DNA from: Ensifer sp. LC11
GTDB lineage: Bacteria; Pseudomonadota; Alphaproteobacteria; Rhizobiales; Rhizobiaceae
Length of the DNA stretch: 64,000 bases
Reading direction: 5' to 3'
NCBI RefSeq assembly: GCF_001695835.1
Contig: NZ_MBSO01000002.1
Location: 62,001 to 126,000 of the forward strand
The translations under genes and the position numbers were made by a program. Of the stretch, positions 25,387-35,838 are shown piece after piece (positions within the stretch are counted from its first letter, which is position 1; each line of letters starts with the position of its first letter). The notes below the pieces were generated by a model that was not told where the DNA came from, ran no database searches, and worked only from the letters and a program-made list of their open reading frames with translations.

Positions 25387-25873
25387 GCCCAAGAACATTC
25401 CTTGCCAGTCAGATCGAAGCGTCGGGGGCCCGGTCGTGGGTCCTGCCGCGACGTTTCGCGATAGCCCATAATAGGAGAAGGCTGCCGGATTTCCAATCTC
25501 GGAGGGCTCGAGCGGGGTGCGACATAGCCGCGGACCGCTTTCAACGTCGCGCCGCCCTCAATCGCAAGAAACCACATTCTGATCATCCTCTCCCCAAACA
25601 TCCGTGCAGGCGCGCTCAATTCTTCGGCAGACCGACCCAAATCGGTCCAAGCAGATGCTTCGACACACGACCGCCTCGCCAAGCCTTCTGCGCAGATTCC
25701 TGCACCGCGTAAGTCACCCAGGGAACAACGCGTAGATCCTCCCCGGTCAGCTGTGGACCGGGTCGCAAGAATGCTACCGCGGCGACCCTAAGTCAGAGGT
25801 TGCCGGAAAAGAGAAACCCGCGGCACCGTGACGGCACCGCGGGCTCTCATCACTTGGCTGTGCAAGCCGCCGA
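25387..25873. other. Intergenic region between chemoreceptor and histidine kinase genes
   Basis: About 490 bases without a supported gene. It contains the chemoreceptor terminator (25814-25846) and a GGGTCGC / GCGACCC repeat at 25760-25788. Open frames here have no ribosome binding site or recognisable protein. Confidence 0.6.
25814..25846 (-). terminator. Rho-independent terminator of the chemoreceptor gene
   Basis: Arms CCCGCGG (25817-25823) and CCGCGGG (25837-25843) with inner pairing; on the minus strand the stem is followed by TTTCTCTTTT. Confidence 0.8.
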
Positions 25874-27874
25874 TCAGAATTCTTCCCAGTCGTCCTTGGC
25901 GGCAGCGGTCGCGGCACCGCCGCCAAAGGCCCGGGCGACGTTGCCCATCATGCGTCGCGCCGGCGATGCGACCGGCTGGGCGGTCTCGCGTGCCACGGCG
26001 ATCGGCCGTACGGCTGCATTGTCGACCTTGAAGTAGGCGATCAGGCTCGCGAGATTGTTGGCCTCGGCAGACAGCTTGTGGGTGGCCGCATTCGCCTCCT
26101 CCACCATGGCCGCGTTCTGCTGGGTCACCTGGTCCATCTGATTGACCGCGGTGCTGACTTCGCTGAGGCCCGTCGACTGTTCACGCGCCGCCGTTGCGAT
26201 CGAGTGGATGTGATCGTTGATCTTGAGGACCCGCTCCTCGATTTCGCCGAGCGCCGATCCGGTCTCCTGCACCAGGCGGACACCGGTTGCGACTTCGCTG
26301 CCGGACTTCGAGATCAGTGACTTGATGTCCTTGGCGGCACTTGCCGCACGCTGGGCGAGTTCGCGAACTTCCTGCGCGACGACCGCAAAGCCCTTGCCCG
26401 CGTCACCGGCGCGTGCCGCCTCGACACCGGCATTCAGCGCCAGAAGGTTGGTCTGGAAGGCGATTTCGTCGATCACGTTGGTGATCTGGCCGATCTCGCT
26501 CGAGGCCTGCTCGATGCGGCCCATGGCATCGACGGCATTGCGCACCACGGCAGCCGACTGCGCCGCGCTGTGCTTGGCTTCGTTGACCATCACGGTTGCT
26601 TCCTGCGCCCGTTCGGTCGAGCTCTTTACTGCAACTGTGATCTCATCAAGCGCGGCCGAGGTCTCCTCGAGCGCTGCTGCCTGCTGTTCCGTCCGCTTCG
26701 ACAGATCGTCGGCAGCAGAGCGAAGCTCGGAAGAGTTGCCGTTGATCGAGTCCGTGGTCACGCGGACCTCGCGCAGCGTCTTCTGCAGGGTGGACAGCGT
26801 CTCGTTGACGTTTTTCTGGAGTTCGGCAAAGGCGCCCTGGAAATGACCGTTCATGCTCTGCGTCAGATCACCGGCGGCAAGGCTCGCGACCACCCGGCGG
26901 GTCTCGGCGATGCCGGCGTCGACACTGCCGACCAGCTCGTTGACGCTTGTCGCGAAGCGGTTGAGATCGTCGTTTTCATAGTCCTTGCCGATGCGCTTGG
27001 TGAAATCGCCGGCCGCAGCGGCAGCCACGACGACGCCGATGCTGGACTGAAGATCGGCGCTCTTCTCGCGCAAGACTGCCTCCTGCGCATTGAGATCGCG
27101 CACGGCAAGACCGTTCTGCTTGAAGACCTGAACGGCCGCCGCCATTTCGCCGATCTCGTCCTTACGGTCAGCGAAGGGCACGTCGGCTGCAAGATCGCCG
27201 CCAGCCAGCTGCTTCATCTTGCCGGTCAGTTCAAGGATCGGGCGGCTCAAGTGGTTCGTCGCGATATAGAACGCGGCGCCGATACCGGCGGCCAGGCCAA
27301 GACCAGCGATGCCGAGAATGGTGACGATGACCCAGCGTTCAAACGTCGCGACTTCAACTGTCACCACGTCGAGCGTCTTCAGGTTGATGTCGACAACGCC
27401 GTCGATCTGCTGCTGGAACGCCTTCCGGTTCGCGCGGTTGGCATCGGTGTTGCCTTGCTCGTTGGCGGCCTGCGGCGAGACCTCTTCGCCAAGTCGCGCC
27501 GTCTCGACGCGGAAGGTCTTGAACTCCGCCGCGCGGGCGACCAGCGTATCGAATGACGCTTTCGTTTCGGCGGGAATCAGCGGACGCCACTCGGTGAGCA
27601 GCGTGTCGATCTTGTCGAGGTTCTTGCGAATGCCCTCGGCAAAGGGCTTCGCCTTCTCGACGGTCGGGGCGGCGTAGATGCCGCGCGATTCCATGACGAC
27701 CGCGGTCACCAGACGGTTGAGGCGCTCCGCGTTGAAGGCGCGCTTCGCAACATTCTCGTACTGGTGGAATTTCTCGTTGTACTTGGTGACAGCAACCAGC
27801 GACATGCCGGTAACCGCAACCGCCAGCACACTCATGATGCCGACGATTAGATTGATCTTACCGCGTATTTTCAT
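25874..27874 (-). CDS. Methyl-accepting chemotaxis protein
   Basis: 666-residue transmembrane chemoreceptor. An N-terminal helix (about 8-30), a periplasmic helical sensor of about 160 residues, a second membrane helix (about 188-210), tandem HAMP-like segments and a long cytoplasmic signalling coiled coil follow. The hairpin tip [23 protein letters not shown] region is intact. The C-terminus ends DDWEEF, a CheR/CheB-tether type pentapeptide. The start MKIRGKINL is preceded by GGAGG; an upstream GTG is less likely. The ligand cannot be predicted. No che genes are nearby. Confidence 0.92.
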   Translation of the reverse strand: MKIRGKINLIVGIMSVLAVAVTGMSLVAVTKYNEKFHQYENVAKRAFNAERLNRLVTAVVMESRGIYAAPTVEKAKPFAEGIRKNLDKIDTLLTEWRPLIPAETKASFDTLVARAAEFKTFRVETARLGEEVSPQAANEQGNTDANRANRKAFQQQIDGVVDINLKTLDVVTVEVATFERWVIVTILGIAGLGLAAGIGAAFYIATNHLSRPILELTGKMKQLAGGDLAADVPFADRKDEIGEMAAAVQVFKQNGLAVRDLNAQEAVLREKSADLQSSIGVVVAAAAAGDFTKRIGKDYENDDLNRFATSVNELVGSVDAGIAETRRVVASLAAGDLTQSMNGHFQGAFAELQKNVNETLSTLQKTLREVRVTTDSINGNSSELRSAADDLSKRTEQQAAALEETSAALDEITVAVKSSTERAQEATVMVNEAKHSAAQSAAVVRNAVDAMGRIEQASSEIGQITNVIDEIAFQTNLLALNAGVEAARAGDAGKGFAVVAQEVRELAQRAASAAKDIKSLISKSGSEVATGVRLVQETGSALGEIEERVLKINDHIHSIATAAREQSTGLSEVSTAVNQMDQVTQQNAAMVEEANAATHKLSAEANNLASLIAYFKVDNAAVRPIAVARETAQPVASPARRMMGNVARAFGGGAATAAAKDDWEEF

Positions 27875-28120
27875 CCCGACCTCCACAAGGCCGAAGACCC
27901 GTCCGATTATCGGACATGTCACGACCCCATTGCACCGCCAGGACCCTAAAATAGGCGTGGTTAATAAAGGTCATCGCGGCGGACCGGCATTCTGGGGAGG
28001 CCGGGTTAGGTCTCTGTTTACCAATCTCCGCTAGCGGATCCGCCTTTGCGCCCGCGACACCGCGTCCATGACGACCGCAGCCGAATTTGCGGTTCGCGCA
28101 TGTTGAATCGCCGACCGCAA
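27875..28120. other. Intergenic region upstream of the rpmH promoter
   Basis: About 250 bases between divergent chemoreceptor and rpmH genes. Apart from the chemoreceptor leader no feature is seen. Confidence 0.5.
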
Positions 28121-28149
28121 TTGACTTTGCGGGAAATTTCCCCTTATAA
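28121..28149 (+). promoter_or_regulatory. Sigma-70 type promoter of the rpmH-rnpA-yidC genes
   Basis: TTGACT (28121-28126) and TTATAA (28144-28149) are separated by 17 bases, a near-consensus housekeeping promoter. The leader to the rpmH ATG would be about 105 bases and contains repeated GTCCGGT segments of unknown meaning. Confidence 0.65.
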
Positions 28150-28264
28150 GCCGCGCACGTCCGGTCAAGCCCTCCTGCCCGCAAGGCGGAGCCGTGTCCG
28201 GTAACGTAAACGCTCCTTGCTACACGCAAACCCAAGAAGGGCCGCACACCGCGGTATTAAATAA

Positions 28265-28399
28265 ATGAAGCGTACCTACCAACCGTCCAAGCTTGTTCGC
28301 AAGCGTCGTCACGGCTTCCGTTCGCGTATGGCTACCAAGGGTGGCCAGAAGGTCCTCGCAGCCCGCCGGGCTCGTGGCCGCAAGCGTCTTTCGGCTTAA
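28265..28399 (+). CDS. rpmH: 50S ribosomal protein L34
   Basis: 44-residue, very basic ribosomal protein: [20 protein letters not shown] and the end [11 protein letters not shown] are the universal L34 sequence. It is the first gene of the conserved rpmH-rnpA-yidC order. Confidence 0.98.
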   Translation: MKRTYQPSKLVRKRRHGFRSRMATKGGQKVLAARRARGRKRLSA

Positions 28400-28431
28400 G
28401 CCGAAACTGCCCGAAACCAGTGTCCGGGCAC

Positions 28432-28818
28432 ATGACGTCAGATAAAGACAAAAAGACTGTCGGGCGGCTGAAAAGCCGTCCGCAGTTTTTGGCCGTTCGG
28501 GCAGGAGAAGGTCGCAGAGGCCCGTTGTTTCTCCTCGAAGTGCTCGACCGCAACGATCCGGAGGGCGAGGCCCGCGTCGGCTTCACCGTTACCAAAAAAC
28601 ACGGCAATGCCGTCGAGCGAAACCGGATGCGCCGACGCCTGAAAGAGGCGGTGCGGCTTTCCGCCGGGTTTGCAATGAAACCCGGACACGACTATGTGAT
28701 TGTCGCGCGACGCGATCTCCTGAATGCCCCCTTCGACGCCTTGACCCGGGGCCTTCGCGAGCGCATCGAAAACAAGCCGAAACAGAAGCGGCCGCCGGCC
28801 GGTTCCAGGAAACAATGA
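28432..28818 (+). CDS. rnpA: Ribonuclease P protein component
   Basis: 128-residue protein subunit of RNase P, which removes tRNA 5' leaders. The RNR signature is present as [12 protein letters not shown]. The ATG at 28432 (MTSDKDKK) is chosen over a GTG four codons earlier. Its stop overlaps the yidC start by 4 bases, so the two are translationally coupled. Confidence 0.94.
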   Translation: MTSDKDKKTVGRLKSRPQFLAVRAGEGRRGPLFLLEVLDRNDPEGEARVGFTVTKKHGNAVERNRMRRRLKEAVRLSAGFAMKPGHDYVIVARRDLLNAPFDALTRGLRERIENKPKQKRPPAGSRKQ

Positions 28819-30605
28819 TGGAAAAAAACCGCAACTATTTCGTGGCGATTGGCCTGTCCGTGCTGATCCTCATCGCCTGGCAGTTCCTTTACGTCAATCC
28901 GAAGATTGAAAAGGAACGCATCGCTGCGGAAGCGCTGCAGGCCCAGCAGGCGCAGTCGCAGTCGGCTACGCCGGCGCAGCAAACGCCGGGCCAGGCACTG
29001 CCCGGTGGCGGCGCAATTCCGGGCGCGGGTGAAAATCGCGACCAGGCGGTTGCCAAATCGGCGCGTGTGGCGATCGACACGCCGGCGCTTTCCGGCTCCA
29101 TCAACCTGACCGGTGCACGCTTCGACGACCTGAAGCTCAAGGAGTACCGCGAGACGGTCGACCCGAAGAGCCCGGTCATCACCCTCTTCAGCCCCGCGGA
29201 GACGACCGACGGCTACTTCGCCGAACTCGGCTATGTCGGCAGCGATGCGACCGGCACGGTACCCGGCCCGCAAACCGTGTGGACGCTTTCGGGCGGCGAC
29301 AAGCTGACCGCCGCGACCCCGGTAACGCTCACCTTCACCAACGAGAAGGGCGTCACCTTCACCCGTACGATCTCGGTCGACGACCACTACATGTTCCAGG
29401 TCGTCGACAGCATCAAGAACGGTGCCGCCGAACCTCTGACGCTTTCGTCCTATGGCCGCGTGACCCGCTTCAACAAGCCGACGACGCCGAGCGTCTATGT
29501 GCTGCACGAAGGCTTCATCGGGGTTACCGGCGAAAACGGGCTGCAGGAGTACGGCTATTCGAAGATCGAGGACGACAAGTCGGTCGAACCGGGCAAGGCA
29601 ACCGGCGGCTGGCTCGGCATAACCGACAAGTACTGGGCGGCAGCGATCGTCCCGCCGCAGGCGACGCCGTTCGACACCCGTTTCTCGCACTTCACCGATG
29701 GCCGCGCGCGCTACCAGAGCGACTATAAGAGCGACGCGGTCACTATAGCGCCCGGCCAATCGTCTGAGATCAAGAACCTCATCTTCGCTGGCGCCAAGGA
29801 AGTTCCTGTCGTCGACAATTACGAAGTGGCCTATTCGATCCCCAATTTCGACAAGCTGATCGACTGGGGCTGGTTTTACTTCATCACCAAGCCGATGTTC
29901 AAAATGATGGATTACTTCTTCCGTCTGTTCGGCAACTTCGGCATCGCGATCCTGATCACCACGATCGTCGTCAAGCTCATCTTCTTCCCGCTCGCCAACA
30001 AGCAATATGCGTCGATGGCGAACATGAAGAAGGTTCAGCCGAAGATGGAGGAACTGAAGAAGAAGTTCGGCGACGACCGTATGGGCCTGCAGCAGGCGAT
30101 GATGCAGCTCTACAAGGACGAGAAGATCAATCCGCTGGCCGGCTGCTGGCCGATCCTGATCCAGATCCCGGTGTTCTTCGCGCTCTACAAGGTGATCTAC
30201 ATCACCATCGAAATGCGCCATGCGCCGTTCTTCGGCTGGATCCGCGACCTGTCCGCCCCCGATCCGACGACGGTCTTCAACCTCTTCGGCCTGCTGCCCT
30301 ACGACGTGCCGGTCTTCCTGCATCTCGGCGTCTGGCCGATCGTCATGGGCATCACCATGTTCGTGCAGATGCGCATGAACCCGACGCCTCCGGACCCGAC
30401 CCAGGCGATGCTGTTCACCTGGATGCCCGTGGTCTTCACCTTCATGCTGGCATCGTTCCCGGCCGGCCTCGTCATCTACTGGGCCTGGAACAACACGCTT
30501 TCGGTCCTGCAGCAGTCGATCATCATGAAGCGACAGGGCGTGAAGATCGAGCTCTTCGACAATCTGAAGAGCCTGTTTTCGAAGAAGCCCAAACCGGCCG
30601 AATGA
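28815..30605 (+). CDS. yidC: Membrane protein insertase YidC
   Basis: 596-residue inner-membrane insertase that folds and places proteins into the membrane with or without SecYEG. An N-terminal anchor (about 8-25), an Ala/Gln-rich linker and a large periplasmic beta-domain (about 60-350) precede the conserved five-helix insertase core (about 365-580) with [22 protein letters not shown]. Two successive ATGs (28815, 28818) could start it; the difference is one residue. Confidence 0.97.
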   Translation: MMEKNRNYFVAIGLSVLILIAWQFLYVNPKIEKERIAAEALQAQQAQSQSATPAQQTPGQALPGGGAIPGAGENRDQAVAKSARVAIDTPALSGSINLTGARFDDLKLKEYRETVDPKSPVITLFSPAETTDGYFAELGYVGSDATGTVPGPQTVWTLSGGDKLTAATPVTLTFTNEKGVTFTRTISVDDHYMFQVVDSIKNGAAEPLTLSSYGRVTRFNKPTTPSVYVLHEGFIGVTGENGLQEYGYSKIEDDKSVEPGKATGGWLGITDKYWAAAIVPPQATPFDTRFSHFTDGRARYQSDYKSDAVTIAPGQSSEIKNLIFAGAKEVPVVDNYEVAYSIPNFDKLIDWGWFYFITKPMFKMMDYFFRLFGNFGIAILITTIVVKLIFFPLANKQYASMANMKKVQPKMEELKKKFGDDRMGLQQAMMQLYKDEKINPLAGCWPILIQIPVFFALYKVIYITIEMRHAPFFGWIRDLSAPDPTTVFNLFGLLPYDVPVFLHLGVWPIVMGITMFVQMRMNPTPPDPTQAMLFTWMPVVFTFMLASFPAGLVIYWAWNNTLSVLQQSIIMKRQGVKIELFDNLKSLFSKKPKPAE

Positions 30606-30628
30606 CGCCGGCAGCCACACCACCTTCC

Positions 30629-30665
30629 AAGGCCCCGGATCGCAAGGTCCGGGGCCTTTTCTTTG
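30629..30665 (+). terminator. Rho-independent terminator after yidC
   Basis: Stem AAGGCCCCGGA / TCCGGGGCCTT with an 8-base loop followed by TTCTTT. Confidence 0.85.
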
Positions 30666-30756
30666 CACGGCCGACGTGCGACAGACCGCGGCGCGGATGC
30701 GAGCGCTGGCAGGCGCCAATCCGTTACACTGCACCATTCCTTCGGCGAGCCGCATC

Positions 30757-31689
30757 ATGACGCACCAAACCGCCCCGTCCACCCCGGTCGCCGCCAGCGA
30801 AAAGCTCGGTGCTCTGCTCGTCTTCGGCTCCGCCTTCTTCTGGAGCTTTGGCGGCGCGATTGCGCGGTTTCTGGATATTCCCGACAGCTGGACAATCGTC
30901 TTCTGGCGCTGCCTGTTTGCCGGCCTGTTCCTGCTTGCCTTCATGCTGGTGCGCGACGGGCCGCGCGGTACGCTCGCACTCTTCAAGGGCATGGGCTGGC
31001 CGGGCATCGCCGTCGGGCTCTGCTTCACCATCGCCTCGACGTCCTTCATCATCGCCATATCCTATACGACGATCGCCAATGTCGTGCTGCTCGGTGCCGG
31101 CGTGCCGTTGTTTGCAGCGCTGTTGAGCTGGGTTCTGTTCCGCGAGCGCGTCTCGCGCTTCACCTGGGGGGCAATCACCGCCGTGATCGTCGGCGTCGGG
31201 ATCATGGTGTCGGAGAGCCTGACGGGCACCGTCTCGCCGGTCGGCGACGCGCTGGCGCTGCTGATCCCAGTCGTCTTCGCGCTCGCCACCGTGATTACCC
31301 GCCGCTACCCGCATGTACGCATGACGCCGGCAACCTGCTTCGGTTGCTTTGCCGCCAGCGCCATTGCCGCAAGCCAGTCGTCCGGGCTTTCGGTGACCGG
31401 AGGCGAACTCGCCCTGCTCTTCGTTTTCGGCGCCTTCAACCTCGGGCTAGGCATGGCGCTTTTCGTCACCGGCGCGCGGCTGGTGCCGTCCGCACTTGCG
31501 GCTCTGCTTGGAACCGCCGAGACCGTGCTCGGTCCTGTCTGGGTCGCCATCATCCATGGCGAAGTGCCCAGCGGCCGGACAATCATCGGCGGCACCTTCA
31601 TCTTCCTGGCGCTGCTTGCCTATCTCTTCAACGAGTTCCGGCGCCAGCAAGGCATTCCCACGCGACCGTTGCGCACGCCGACGCCTTGA
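30757..31689 (+). CDS. EamA/DMT-family transporter
   Basis: 310-residue inner-membrane protein with ten predicted helices in two EamA repeats (drug/metabolite transporter superfamily). The start MTHQTAPS is used because the hydrophobic repeat begins about 15 residues later. It lies between yidC and engB with its own terminator-separated transcription. Substrate is unknown; export of an amino acid or metabolite is the family norm. Confidence 0.88.
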   Translation: MTHQTAPSTPVAASEKLGALLVFGSAFFWSFGGAIARFLDIPDSWTIVFWRCLFAGLFLLAFMLVRDGPRGTLALFKGMGWPGIAVGLCFTIASTSFIIAISYTTIANVVLLGAGVPLFAALLSWVLFRERVSRFTWGAITAVIVGVGIMVSESLTGTVSPVGDALALLIPVVFALATVITRRYPHVRMTPATCFGCFAASAIAASQSSGLSVTGGELALLFVFGAFNLGLGMALFVTGARLVPSALAALLGTAETVLGPVWVAIIHGEVPSGRTIIGGTFIFLALLAYLFNEFRRQQGIPTRPLRTPTP

Positions 31690-31745
31690 CATCCGCGGCC
31701 AAAACCGGGAAGCCATGGCTTTCTCGTTGAAGGAACGAACCACCG

Positions 31746-32399
31746 ATGGCCGAAACCAGACCCAAAGACGACAAGCCGCTGTTCGGCCGGCCGTGGATTT
31801 TCATTCGCGGCGTTCCCGCCATGAAGTTCCTGCCGCCGGAAGGCCCGGCGGAAATCGCCTTCGCGGGCCGCTCGAATGTCGGCAAGTCGTCGCTGATCAA
31901 TGCGCTGGTCGGTCACAAGGGGCTGGCGAGAACCTCAAACACGCCCGGCCGCACGCAGGAGCTCAACTACTTCGTGCCTGATGGCTTTAGCGGCGAAGCC
32001 GACGACCTGCCGCCGATGGCGCTCGTCGACATGCCCGGTTACGGCTATGCCCAGGCGCCAAAGGACCAGGTTGACGCCTGGACGAAGCTCGTCTTCGACT
32101 ATCTGCGCGGCCGCTCGACGCTGAAGCGCGTCTACGTACTGATCGACGCCCGTCACGGCATCAAAAAGAATGACGAGGACGTGCTGAACCTGCTCGACAA
32201 GGCCGCCGTCTCCTACCAGATCATTCTGACCAAGACCGACAAGATCAAGGCGGCCGGCGTGCCGAGACTGGTCGCCGAAACGCTCGACAAGGTCAAGAAG
32301 CGCCCAGCCGCCTTCCCTGAGGTTCTCTCGACCTCATCGGAAAAGGGCGAGGGTCTTGAAGACTTGCGAGCAGCGATCGGCGTGGCGATCGAACGGTAA
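31746..32399 (+). CDS. engB: Ribosome biogenesis GTPase EngB (YihA/YsxC)
   Basis: 217-residue GTPase for large-subunit assembly. G1 [10 protein letters not shown]2 Thr in TPGRT, G3 DMPGYG and G4 TKTD are all present. The N-terminal extension [13 protein letters not shown] is usual in rhizobia. In related genomes argB commonly follows directly; here 3.6 kb of stress genes intervene. Confidence 0.94.
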   Translation: MAETRPKDDKPLFGRPWIFIRGVPAMKFLPPEGPAEIAFAGRSNVGKSSLINALVGHKGLARTSNTPGRTQELNYFVPDGFSGEADDLPPMALVDMPGYGYAQAPKDQVDAWTKLVFDYLRGRSTLKRVYVLIDARHGIKKNDEDVLNLLDKAAVSYQIILTKTDKIKAAGVPRLVAETLDKVKKRPAAFPEVLSTSSEKGEGLEDLRAAIGVAIER

Positions 32400-32561
32400 G
32401 GCCAATCCGGGAGGCGTGGGCGACGAGTTCTCTCCTCACAACTGCGCCAGGGGGGCCGGCCTCCCGAAAGTCTTTGATCTCTGTCACTACCCCGACATGC
32501 AAACTGCTCTATCTCTGCGTTGCGCCTGCAACCACGGTGCGCTCTAAGACAGGAGAGAAAC

Positions 32562-33101
32562 ATGTCCGATTTGATCGTTGTCGGGTTCGACACGCCCGAT
32601 GAAGCCGACAAGGTCCTCGTCAAGCTCGCCGGCCTGAAGAAAGAATACCTGATCGATCTCGAAGACGCCGTCGTCGTCGTCCGTGACGCCGAAGGCAAGG
32701 TTCATCTCAAGCAGAGCCTCAATCTGACGGCAGTCGGCGCAACGTCGGGCCTGCTCTCCGGCTCCATCTGGGGCGGGCTTGTGGGCCTGCTCTTCCTCAA
32801 TCCGCTCGCGGGCTTCGCGATCGGCGGCGCTCTTGGCGCCGGGGCCGGCGCTCTTTCCGGGTCGCTTACGGACTACGGCATCGATGACGAATTCATCAAA
32901 TCGCTCGGCAATACCATTCCCAACAACTCCTCGGCGCTGTTCATTTTGGTGCGCAAGGTGCAGCCGGAAAAGGTACTGGCGGAGTTCCCCAACGTCCGCG
33001 GTCGCGTGCTGAAGACGTCGCTCTCGCCCGAGCAGGAGCAGAAGCTGCAGGCGGCGCTCTCCGGTGCCAATGCAGCTTCGCCGACCGCCGGCTCGTTCTA
33101 A
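32562..33101 (+). CDS. DUF1269 family membrane protein
   Basis: 179-residue protein. A cytosolic part (LIVVGFDTPDEADKVLVKLAGL) precedes a glycine/alanine-rich hydrophobic hairpin (about 62-100) and a polar C-terminal part. DUF1269 proteins are stress-associated in several proteobacteria; the function is unknown. The ATG at 32562 has AGGAGA upstream. The 162-base gap before it shows no feature. Confidence 0.87.
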   Translation: MSDLIVVGFDTPDEADKVLVKLAGLKKEYLIDLEDAVVVVRDAEGKVHLKQSLNLTAVGATSGLLSGSIWGGLVGLLFLNPLAGFAIGGALGAGAGALSGSLTDYGIDDEFIKSLGNTIPNNSSALFILVRKVQPEKVLAEFPNVRGRVLKTSLSPEQEQKLQAALSGANAASPTAGSF

Positions 33102-33119
33102 CCGCTTGCTGAGGCAGCC

Positions 33120-33614
33120 CTAGCCGACCGCCGGCACGAAGGTCAGCGCCAGGCCATTGATGCAGTGGCGCTTGCCGGTCGGCGGCGGTCCGTCGTCAAA
33201 GATATGACCGAGGTGACCGCCGCATCGGCGGCAATGGCATTCGGTGCGGGTCATGAGCAGCGAAGTGTCCTCCCGCGTCGCGACCGCACCCGAGAGCGAC
33301 TGCCAGAAACTCGGCCAGCCCGTGCCGCTGTCATACTTCGCCTCGGAGGAATAGAGGGGGAGCGCGCAGCCCGCGCACTGGAAGGTACCCTTGCGCTTTT
33401 CGTGGTTGAGGGCGCTGGTAAAGGGACGCTCCGTATCTTCGTGCCGCAGGATACGATACTGGTCGTCCGTCAGGATCGCCCGCCACTCGTCATCTGTCTT
33501 GACGACTTCGAACGTCTCCGTGCCTTTTGCCCGCGCAAGAGGCGTAAAGCCGCGGAAGGCTATTGCTGCGGTGAACGCAGCGCCCGCCATCAGGAAGACG
33601 CGCCGGGTGATCAT
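33120..33614 (-). CDS. msrB: Exported peptide-methionine (R)-S-oxide reductase
   Basis: 164-residue MsrB that repairs oxidised methionine. A twin-arginine type signal (MITRRVFLMAGAAFTAAIAF) directs it to the periplasm already folded, fitting its zinc site (CAGC and CRRC pairs). The catalytic Cys is at 151 in GKRHCINGLAL. It lies in a block with the ECF sigma, suggesting an envelope stress role. Confidence 0.93.
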   Translation of the reverse strand: MITRRVFLMAGAAFTAAIAFRGFTPLARAKGTETFEVVKTDDEWRAILTDDQYRILRHEDTERPFTSALNHEKRKGTFQCAGCALPLYSSEAKYDSGTGWPSFWQSLSGAVATREDTSLLMTRTECHCRRCGGHLGHIFDDGPPPTGKRHCINGLALTFVPAVG

Positions 33615-33711
33615 GCAACCCTCCCATTCGGCCCCAGATCACGTCAAAGCATAGTGGCTGGTGGTGAAGACCGCAAAACAATGGCGATCAAAGCGCCGTG
33701 AGCCTGGAGCG

Positions 33712-33739
33712 AAAAAACCACCGGCCAGACGGCCGGTGG
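33712..33739 (-). terminator. Rho-independent terminator of the fasciclin operon
   Basis: Stem CCACCGGCC / GGCCGGTGG with a 4-base loop, followed on the minus strand by TTTTTTC. Confidence 0.88.
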
Positions 33740-33852
33740 CAAGACGCCGAGATGATGGACTGGCATCCCGGCAGCAGGTCGCAGGGCTGCGGTGCTCACG
33801 TGCAACCGGTCGCGTGCGCAGCATTTCGCTTGCGACCCGACTGCGAACCGCA

Positions 33853-34410
33853 TCAACCCTTCGGCAGCAACACCTTGTCGATCACATGAATGACGCCGTT
33901 CGACTGCTTGACGTCGGCGATCGTCACGGTCGCGGTGCCGCCGGTCTCATCGGTCAGCGTCAGCTTGCCACCGTCTTCCTTAGCCTTGAGGACGCAGCCG
34001 CCGACTGTCTTCACGTCATGCGCACCGCCATCGTCCTTGATCATGCCTGCGATCGCCGACGCCATCGCATCGGCGGCAACGACGTGGCAGGTCAGAACCT
34101 TGGTGAGTTTGTCCTTGTTTTCCGGCTTCAGCAGCGTTTCGACCGTGCCGGCAGGCAGCCCATCGAAGGCCGCATTGGTCGGCGCAAAGACCGTGAACGG
34201 GCCTTTGCCCTCCAGGGTTTCTACCAGTCCGGCTGCCTTGACGGCGGCGACCAGCGTCGTGTGGTCCTTGGAATTCACGGCGTTTTCGACGATGTTTTTC
34301 TCCGCATACATCGGCGCGCCACCGACCATCGGATTTTCGGCATGGGCGACAAATGCGCTTGCCGCAAGAACGGACGCTGTCGCGAGAGAGCGGATAACAG
34401 ACGTAAACAT
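33853..34410 (-). CDS. Secreted fasciclin (FAS1) domain protein
   Basis: 185-residue exported protein. Sec signal peptide MFTSVIRSLATASVLAASAFVAHA, then one FAS1 domain (about 42-180) with GPFTVFAPTNAAFDGLP and the C-terminal NGVIHVIDKVLLP. FAS1 domains mediate adhesion in rhizobia (Nex18-type). The ATG at 34410 begins the signal peptide; longer readings are not plausible. It is third behind the ECF sigma and anti-sigma genes and may be their regulon member. Confidence 0.92.
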   Translation of the reverse strand: MFTSVIRSLATASVLAASAFVAHAENPMVGGAPMYAEKNIVENAVNSKDHTTLVAAVKAAGLVETLEGKGPFTVFAPTNAAFDGLPAGTVETLLKPENKDKLTKVLTCHVVAADAMASAIAGMIKDDGGAHDVKTVGGCVLKAKEDGGKLTLTDETGGTATVTIADVKQSNGVIHVIDKVLLPKG

Positions 34411-34579
34411 CTTTCTCTTCCTTCCTTTGAGGGAGGCGACGGATGAGCCGCCCCGCCGAAGCTGCCGTTCCCACCGCGGGAACATGACAAGCAACGGAAG
34501 CGCTAGAGAAAGAGTTTCAGGAATTTTCCAAAAACCTATCAGATTGATAAATAAAGATATTTTTTGGTTACGACGTGAG

Positions 34580-35302
34580 TTAGAGGCTTCGCGCCTTCCC
34601 AAGCGCGATGATCGGTCCGGTTGCCGATCCCGTCGGCGATCCGCCCAGCGGTTCGACGCTGACGGCGAGAACCGAGCCCGCCGAAATTCTCGCCTGGAAG
34701 GCCGACGGAACGGCAATCTCGCCCTCGCCGGACTGCGGCAGCACGCCGAGCGATATCGCCGGATTGCTGCCATTGATCAACCAGAGTTCGAGCGATTTCT
34801 GTTCCGCCTGCCGTGCTGCAACCGGCGTCACCTTCAGGCGCCCCGATGCGCGGTCGTAGCGGGCGACGAGATCGACGGCGCTGCCTTTTCCCGTCAATTC
34901 TGCGATGAGCGGTGTGCCCGCCGACGGCTCCTTGAACAGGCCCGCCATCGAAGCGCCCATCACCACAAGCGCTGCAAGCGACGCCAGGGCCAGACCCCGC
35001 CAGACCGCCAGCGAATTCCAGAGCCCGCGGCGCGGCTGTATCGGCTCGGGCTGCGACGTTTCGAACAGCCGCCGTTCGATCGCCGAGAAGGCTCTGGGTG
35101 GCGGCACCACCAAATCATAGGCCTCGTCGAAAGAAGACAGGTTGCTCTGCCAGCGGTCGACCATGGCCGCGAAATTGCGATCCGAGGCGAGACGGGCCTC
35201 GACCTTCCGGCGGTCGTCGGCAGACAACACGCCGAGCACATATTCGCCGGCGATGACCTCGTCGCGGCGAAAGTCTCTGCCCTCTGGGGTTGGTGCTGTC
35301 AT
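34580..35302 (-). CDS. RskA-family anti-sigma factor
   Basis: 240-residue single-pass membrane protein. N-terminal zinc-less anti-sigma-like part (RRDEVIAGEYVLGVLSADDRRKVEARL), one membrane helix (about 97-116: RGLALASLAALVVMGASMAG), and a periplasmic RskA domain (LELWLINGSNPAISLGVLP). It should hold the adjacent ECF sigma inactive until a periplasmic signal. It overlaps the sigma gene by 4 bases. Confidence 0.88.
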   Translation of the reverse strand: MTAPTPEGRDFRRDEVIAGEYVLGVLSADDRRKVEARLASDRNFAAMVDRWQSNLSSFDEAYDLVVPPPRAFSAIERRLFETSQPEPIQPRRGLWNSLAVWRGLALASLAALVVMGASMAGLFKEPSAGTPLIAELTGKGSAVDLVARYDRASGRLKVTPVAARQAEQKSLELWLINGSNPAISLGVLPQSGEGEIAVPSAFQARISAGSVLAVSVEPLGGSPTGSATGPIIALGKARSL

Positions 35303-35838
35303 CGCTCCATACACTCTCGTAACTTCAGGAGGCTACGCCTCAACCAAGTCCGCATCGTGTTCAGCGGCACGGCGAAGATATCCGCCAGCTCCTGATAACT
35401 CAGCCCTTCGACGTAAGCACTCCGCACCGCTTCCGCGCGGTCCTTCTCAAGCTCCTCCATGCAGGCGTCGATCCGCCTGCCCTCAGCTCTTACGACTGCC
35501 GAATTTTCCGGATCGGCAGCAGGATCAGCCAAATCGTAGGCTTCGTCAATCACGTTGGCGGCCGGTTTGCGCGCCCTGATGAGATCGATCGCCTGATTGC
35601 GCGCAATTGCTGCCAGCCAAGAGGTTGCCGCCGCTTGTCCTTGGGAGTAACGGCCGGCGCGCTGCCAAATCTTGACGTAGATTTCCTGCAGCGCTTCTTC
35701 CGCTTCGCCCCGATTCCCGAGAATACGCAGGCAGATGCCGAAAAGTTTCGGGCTCGTCTGCCGGTAGAGCTCGGCAAAGGCATCGCGATCGCCGAGCGAA
35801 ACGCGGCCAAGCAGCCCGGCTAAATCCTCGTCGATCAT
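35299..35838 (-). CDS. ECF sigma factor (SigK-like)
   Basis: 179-residue ECF RNA polymerase sigma factor: region 2 (about 20-90) with LQEIYVKIWQRAGRY and region 4 (about 120-175) with LSYQELADIFAVPLNTMRTWLRRSLLKL. The ATG at 35838 (MIDEDLAGLL) matches family length. Paired with the RskA-type anti-sigma, it belongs to the SigK-like group, usually tied to oxidative or envelope stress. A promoter shared with downstream genes could not be identified by eye. Confidence 0.9.
   Translation of the reverse strand: MIDEDLAGLLGRVSLGDRDAFAELYRQTSPKLFGICLRILGNRGEAEEALQEIYVKIWQRAGRYSQGQAAATSWLAAIARNQAIDLIRARKPAANVIDEAYDLADPAADPENSAVVRAEGRRIDACMEELEKDRAEAVRSAYVEGLSYQELADIFAVPLNTMRTWLRRSLLKLRECMER

Noticed and set aside
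25383-25682. 99-residue minus-strand frame upstream of the histidine kinase
   Set aside because: Overlaps the kinase start, has no ribosome site and resembles no protein.
28692-31058. 788-residue minus-strand frame opposite yidC
   Set aside because: Antisense of yidC and the neighbouring transporter gene; low-complexity Arg/Asp/His composition.
34464-34480. GTTCCC-N5-GGGAAC palindrome upstream of the fasciclin gene as a second Clr-box
   Set aside because: The half-site spacing is off by one and the outer TG/CA bases do not align with the Clr consensus; left as an unexplained palindrome.
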